A DNA stretch of 64,000 bases, from assembly GCA_964035545.1 (NCBI GenBank), contig OZ037770.1, positions 5,561,662 to 5,625,661 on the forward strand. The letters run 5' to 3'. The translations under genes were made by a program, and so were the position numbers. Positions 42,001 through 48,000 of the stretch are shown here, in pieces. This stretch comes from Bugula neritina. Taxonomy: Eukaryota; Bryozoa; Gymnolaemata; Cheilostomatida; Bugulidae. The notes beneath the pieces are model-generated. The model was given only the letters and a program-made list of their open reading frames with translations, was not told the DNA's origin and did no database searches. Positions within the stretch are counted from its first letter, which is position 1. Each line of letters opens with the position of its first letter.

Positions 42001-45000
42001 TGGAAATATGTGCTAACTTTCTATGTTGTGAAGGCAACTCCAAAATAATCAAATAGCAGCTTGTATTTGATAATCTTTACAAGAAACCAGGAAAACCAAC
42101 CAGTGATGAAAGACTGTGTGCCTCACTATTCTGATAATTACATGAGTTATGCTGAGCAGTTGAGCCTTTCCTATTGTAAGCCAGTGAGCGTCTGTTAGGA
42201 TTTCATCATGTCTAGAGACTTCACCCTAGACCAGCTCTCTAACCACTCATGACTAACCATTAGTGACTAACCACTGACTGGCTTGTTATGACTGTAGAGT
42301 AAAGGGTGACTCACCAAGATGGCCGAGGTCAGACCTAATCATGCTGTCGGTTTTACTAGTCCTGCTGCTGAGAATCACATTGTCCAGAGAGGAGAGGTTC
42401 ATAACTGAAGCCGACATGTTTATTCTGGGATCACTTTTAGAGAGAAGTTTCATAGCCTCTAAGTTAGCTCCTGCTAGCCGCCGGTTGGTGTTGTACATCG
42501 GGGGCTCCTCAAAAGGCACTAAATTATAGATAGTAGATCTCAACTGTAATTTCTTTATAACTGAGTTAGTATAACTCACCTACTAAGTAGTATAACTCAC
42601 CTACTAATTAGTATAACTCACCTACCAAGTAGTATAACCCACCTACTAAGTTATTATAACCCACCTACTAAGTTATTATAACCCACCTACTAAGTAGTAT
42701 AACTCACCTACTAAGTAGTATAACCCACCTACTAAGTAGTATAAATCACCTACTAAGTAGTATAACTCACCTACTAAGTAGTATAACTCACCTACTAAGT
42801 AGTATAACCCACCTACTAAGTTAGCATAACTCACCTACTAAGTAGTATAACCCACCTACTAAGTTAATATAACCCACCTACTAAGTTAGTATAACCCACC
42901 TACTAAGTTAGTATAACTCACCTACTAAGTTAGTATAACCCACCTACTAACTAGTATAACCCACCTACTAACTAGTATAACCCACATACTAAGTAGTAAA
43001 ACTCACCTACTAATTAGTATAACTCACCTACTAAGTAGTATAACTCACCTACTAAGTTAGCATAGCCCACCTACTAAGTAGTATAACTCACCTACTAAGT
43101 AGTATAACTCACCTACTAAGTAGCATAACTCACCTACTAAGTAGTATAACTCACCTACTAAGTAGTATAACCCACCTACTAAGTTAGTATAACCCACCTA
43201 CTAAGTAGTAGAACCCACCTACTAAAAGTGCATCGTGTGTGCTAAGTATATTAGCAGCGTCCTTGTGTGATGAGATGTTTGCCACGTCATACGCCGTCTG
43301 CTTAGCATTGTTGGTGACGTTCTTATCAGCGCCCCTCACCAACAGCGTTTGAAGGCACCTCAACTAAAGAAAAATTTCTATAATGCTAACTTCCAACACC
43401 GATTATGTTTAGTGGCCAGTTAAAAGTCCCTATGTATTATATAGGGATACAGCATTTCAAATTAACCGATGGTAATATTTTAAAGGTTAACACTTTAGAA
43501 CGCATTATAAATATCAACTGTCATTTTCTAAAATAGTACTCTGCTATCAACACAAGAACGTATACATATGAATGGTGAAGAGGTACCTCGTTATTGAAAG
43601 CACTGATGTGCAGTGGAGTGGCCCCGGAGCCATTTTGATAATCCAGCTCGGCACCGTAAAATATTAGCATCTCCGCAACTTTGTAGTTCCCTATCTTACA
43701 CGCCTGTATCAATACAAAACGTTATGACTTTCAGAAATGCAACTTAAAAAAAATAAATTGAGAAGGCAATGACCCAGCATATAATATAGGAGGGGCCACA
43801 CGGAAATTAATGAGGACATTTATAAGAAAGGGGGCAACTCTAACAGACAATGTGACCAAACAAATAAATATCCTGTAATAGCTGAACAAGTCACCAAATA
43901 CCCTAATTATCTGCTAAATCATAGAGTCTATGAGTCGCACATGTATCAAACACCAACAATTAAAACCTATAAAACTATGAAAATCAGAATAATTCAATAC
44001 CCTGTATCAGGGAGTCATTGATTAGAGACCTAACATGACACAAGTGTGCTATATTACGGGTTTGAAACCCCGTACGGGCTGTTAATCACCCAACCACTCC
44101 TATGTTAAGACCTAACACTACGCTGCAGCATGACAAGAAGCACATCCTTGCCATTTACTGTCTCACAGGAAGTGTAACTGTAAACAAGCACACAGATACC
44201 TGATGGAGCTCGGTGTTTCCCTGCTCGTCCTTCACCCCGAGCCTAGCGTAGTCCCTCAACAGAAGTTCTGCACACAAAGCCGGGGAGTTCTTCTTCTTAC
44301 ACAGGTGAAAGAGAGGAGTCAAACCCATACTGTCCTTGTAGTTCGGACTGGCACCCAACTCTAGCAGTGCCTGTCATATAGCAGTGGGTAGAGTTTCAGT
44401 AACATGCATTACTACTATGCTGTACAGGTTCATTTTATACAATAAAAATTTTATTCTCATTTCACATTATTTATTATATACTAATGAAGTATTACCAAAA
44501 CAAAAACAAGAGTTTGTTAAATTTATAAGCATAGTGATTTTAGGGTATTCTGATTTCAAGTGTTGAGAAAAAAATGACTGCAAGGGGTTTTAAATAAATA
44601 ATGGATAATGTCTACAATACAGGCAAAGTAAAAATTATAAGTTTTAAAACATAGAATTTTGATGGTAAACCGTAACCCTAAGACTAGGCATGTAAGCTGA
44701 ACCCAAACAATAACTTGTCGGGCTGTAGGTAGACTGGTTAAAAGTAAAGCTGTAATACTTCCTTCAGCTAACTCTTATAGCCTTGCCCAATATGCATTTA
44801 TATACTACTACTATGAGTGATACTAACACTTTGATAAAATAATCAATAATAATAAACTAACCAACAATTTATTAAAAGTATACGAAAAAAGTTGATGTAA
44901 AGAGTTTACAGAGCTATAATAGTGCTTTTTACACTTTTTGCATCAATTATTTTAAGTAGTTGTTTTACACTTAAACTTATGGGCAGACAACTCTAACTTA

Positions 45001-48000
45001 TCCCTCCTACAAGTGAAATAAACTTTGACAGGGCAATAATTTAAATGCTATAAAATATTGCTATGCAAGGGTTTATTTTGGTTGTAGGAGGGATAAGTTA
45101 GAGTTGTCTGCCCATAAGTTCAAGTGTAGATCGACTACCTTCAACATTTACACTCTACAACTCATGACAAACGTTTCCATTATCAATCTCAAGTGAATTA
45201 CTCAACAGTTAACCTTCAACTGACCTTGATAGCCTCAGCGTTCCCATTTATAGCTGCTGTATGCACCGGGGTGAGAGACCGGTGGTTTCTAAAATCCAAG
45301 TGTGCCCCGCCGCTGACCAGTTGAAGGATCAAATTGCGGCAGCGGACTACTTTAGTGGCTATTGTCAGCGGAGTTTCTACAACAAAGAGAGAATCGCATG
45401 TCATAGAATTTTGCTAGTAGGAGAGTTGCTCATCAGTATAAAGAAGACAACTCCTGAGTATTATCAGGTGGTTTGAAGGTACACAAGTGGTGACAAGGTA
45501 GGTGCAGTAATGGAGAAATTGAGAAAAGCCCGTGTTCTAGATTCAAAATGTAGCAAAAGAAGTTATGCAACCCGCACCCCAAACCAAAATTTCGTATTAA
45601 AAGAACTTAGGCCATCTCACTTCCTCCACTACTGCTCCTGAGTGGCGTGGGCATACTACTACAGTTACTACAGCATGAAGTATGAAAAACAACGTAAACA
45701 AATACTTAGCCAATAGTTTATATAATTCTAAAAGAGTAAATCAGATACAGTTGTCTAGTCTAATGGTTTTCAATGGCATAGTGTTTTAAATACAGCTCTA
45801 TAAATAGCAAACAGGTAACTGTGTGGTTTCACTGCAGTCTCCAGTGATACATGACATTGCCATGGTGCATCTCACTAGGCATGACCAATTAGGGGTGGGA
45901 GTGAAACACACTCATCAGTGTGATTAACAGAAAAACAACAATTTGCAGCAAAAGATTAGATCAACTATAGTAACGAGTACACCTTCATGCTATATTAATT
46001 ATTTAATACTTTAAAAAAAAACTTGGACCAGAATTACATTAAATATATATCTATGTAGTTAATACTCTAGTATCTATGTCTATGTAGTTAATACTCTAGT
46101 ATCTATATCTATGTAGATAATACTCTAGAGTCTAGTATATATGTCTATGTAGTTAAAACTCTAGTATATATGTCTATGTAGTTAATACTCTAGTATATAT
46201 GTCTATGTAGTTAATACTCTAGTATATATGTCTATGTAGTTAATACTCTAGTATATATGTCTATGTAGTTAATACTCTAGTATATATGTCTATGTAGTTA
46301 TTACTCTAGTATATATGTCTATGTAGTTAATACTCTAGTATATATGTCTATGTAGTTAATACCCTAGTATCTATGTCTATGTAGTTAATACTTTAGTATC
46401 TATGTCTATGCAGTTAATACTCTAGTATCTATGTCTATGTAGTTAATACTCTAGTATCTATGTCTATGTAGTTAATACTCTAGTATATATGTCTATGTAA
46501 GTAATACTCTAGTATCTATGTCTATGTAGTTAATACTCTAGTATATATGTCTATGTAAGTAATACTCTAGTATCTATGTCTATGTAGTTAATACTCTAGT
46601 ATCTATGTCTATGTAGTTAATACTCTAGTATATATGTCTATGTAGTTAATACTCTAGTATCTATGCCTATGTAGTTATTACTCACCCCCAGTACCGATGT
46701 CTATGAAGTTGGGGTCCAAGCCCTTTTCAACAAACCGGTTGGATTTCTCAACACTATTTCCTCTAACTACGTCAAAGAAATGCTTGAGTGTACTCTGAAA
46801 TTTTATAGCATATAAATTTATAGTTTTACAAATTCCGGGTAATTGCAATACGGGGATTCCAAACTGTTATCCGCTTACATTCAATTATTATTCAATTCAC
46901 ATTTTTGCTGAACTGAAGCTGCGCAGGTTAGTTCTGAAATTAAGTTTAGTAAAATAACAAATAAAAATACTCATGGATATTTTTGACCAGCTAGCCTGCA
47001 TTTATAATATGAATAAATACAAAAATATAATATATTTTACAAATCCATAAAATTGTCTTCCTGTACAAGTTAGACTTGTATAGAAAACTCCTCTTTCACC
47101 AAAAAATCTGCATAAGACATTATAACACCAGACTGCTTAAAGGTCAAAGGTTGAGCCACTCACCTAATCATGTTATCCACAATAATATATTCAACACATC
47201 AAGAAAATAGGTTTTGGAATACAGTCATTATGCATGACTGGTTGACCACTAGACTAGTTTTTTGTTTACCTACAGATTGTTTTTCAAAACAATCTCATTT
47301 AGTCATGGAATTTCTGTGATGAAAGAGCTACTGTAAGTCCACTAGACAAGCTGCAGTAAGGGGCGTATACTGTGTACATACAATCCCCCCTCCCCCCTCT
47401 ATCTCCTGGTGTCTTACCTTGTTGTGTAGCTGTCGGAGTTTCCGGAAGTTTATTTGCGACATCCTGTATACTCGTCTCTTGTATTTGAACTCCAGCTGTC
47501 CAATGGGCCCTAAAGCAAGATGCAACACGTATGTCACATGACCTCACACGTCAAATAACTACACATGTCACATGACTAAGAGATTATTTCAGATCACGAC
47601 TTGCTAAAGTATTACGTTTGATCACATAATTATAATAAGACAACTACTATTTTGTCAAATGATTACACTTCATCACATGATCACACTATGTCACATGCCC
47701 ACACTATGTCACATGGTCACAGTATGTCACATGACAGCCACACCAACTTCTCTATACCTGCTAATTTGTAGTCATCCAACGGCCGCTCCTCGTCAAGGAA
47801 CTTGCCGGCCCGGCCACTCTGCGCTGACAGATAGAAGCCGTAGTTGAGAGAGTCAGCCAGCTGCTCGCTGAACTCATGCAGCACCAACCTCTTCGCCTCC
47901 CAGACATTCTCATCCGGGTCAAAGGTGAAACATTTCTAAACAAACATTACACATGTTTCAAGTACTACACCCTCTGCCTTAGTTTACAAATTATCAGCAT

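Noticed and set aside
43970..44110. Another SINE around GGGTTTGAAACCCC
   Set aside because: It has a B-box-like palindrome and CCGTACGGG as in the 32.4-kb SINE, but no head or body could be matched.
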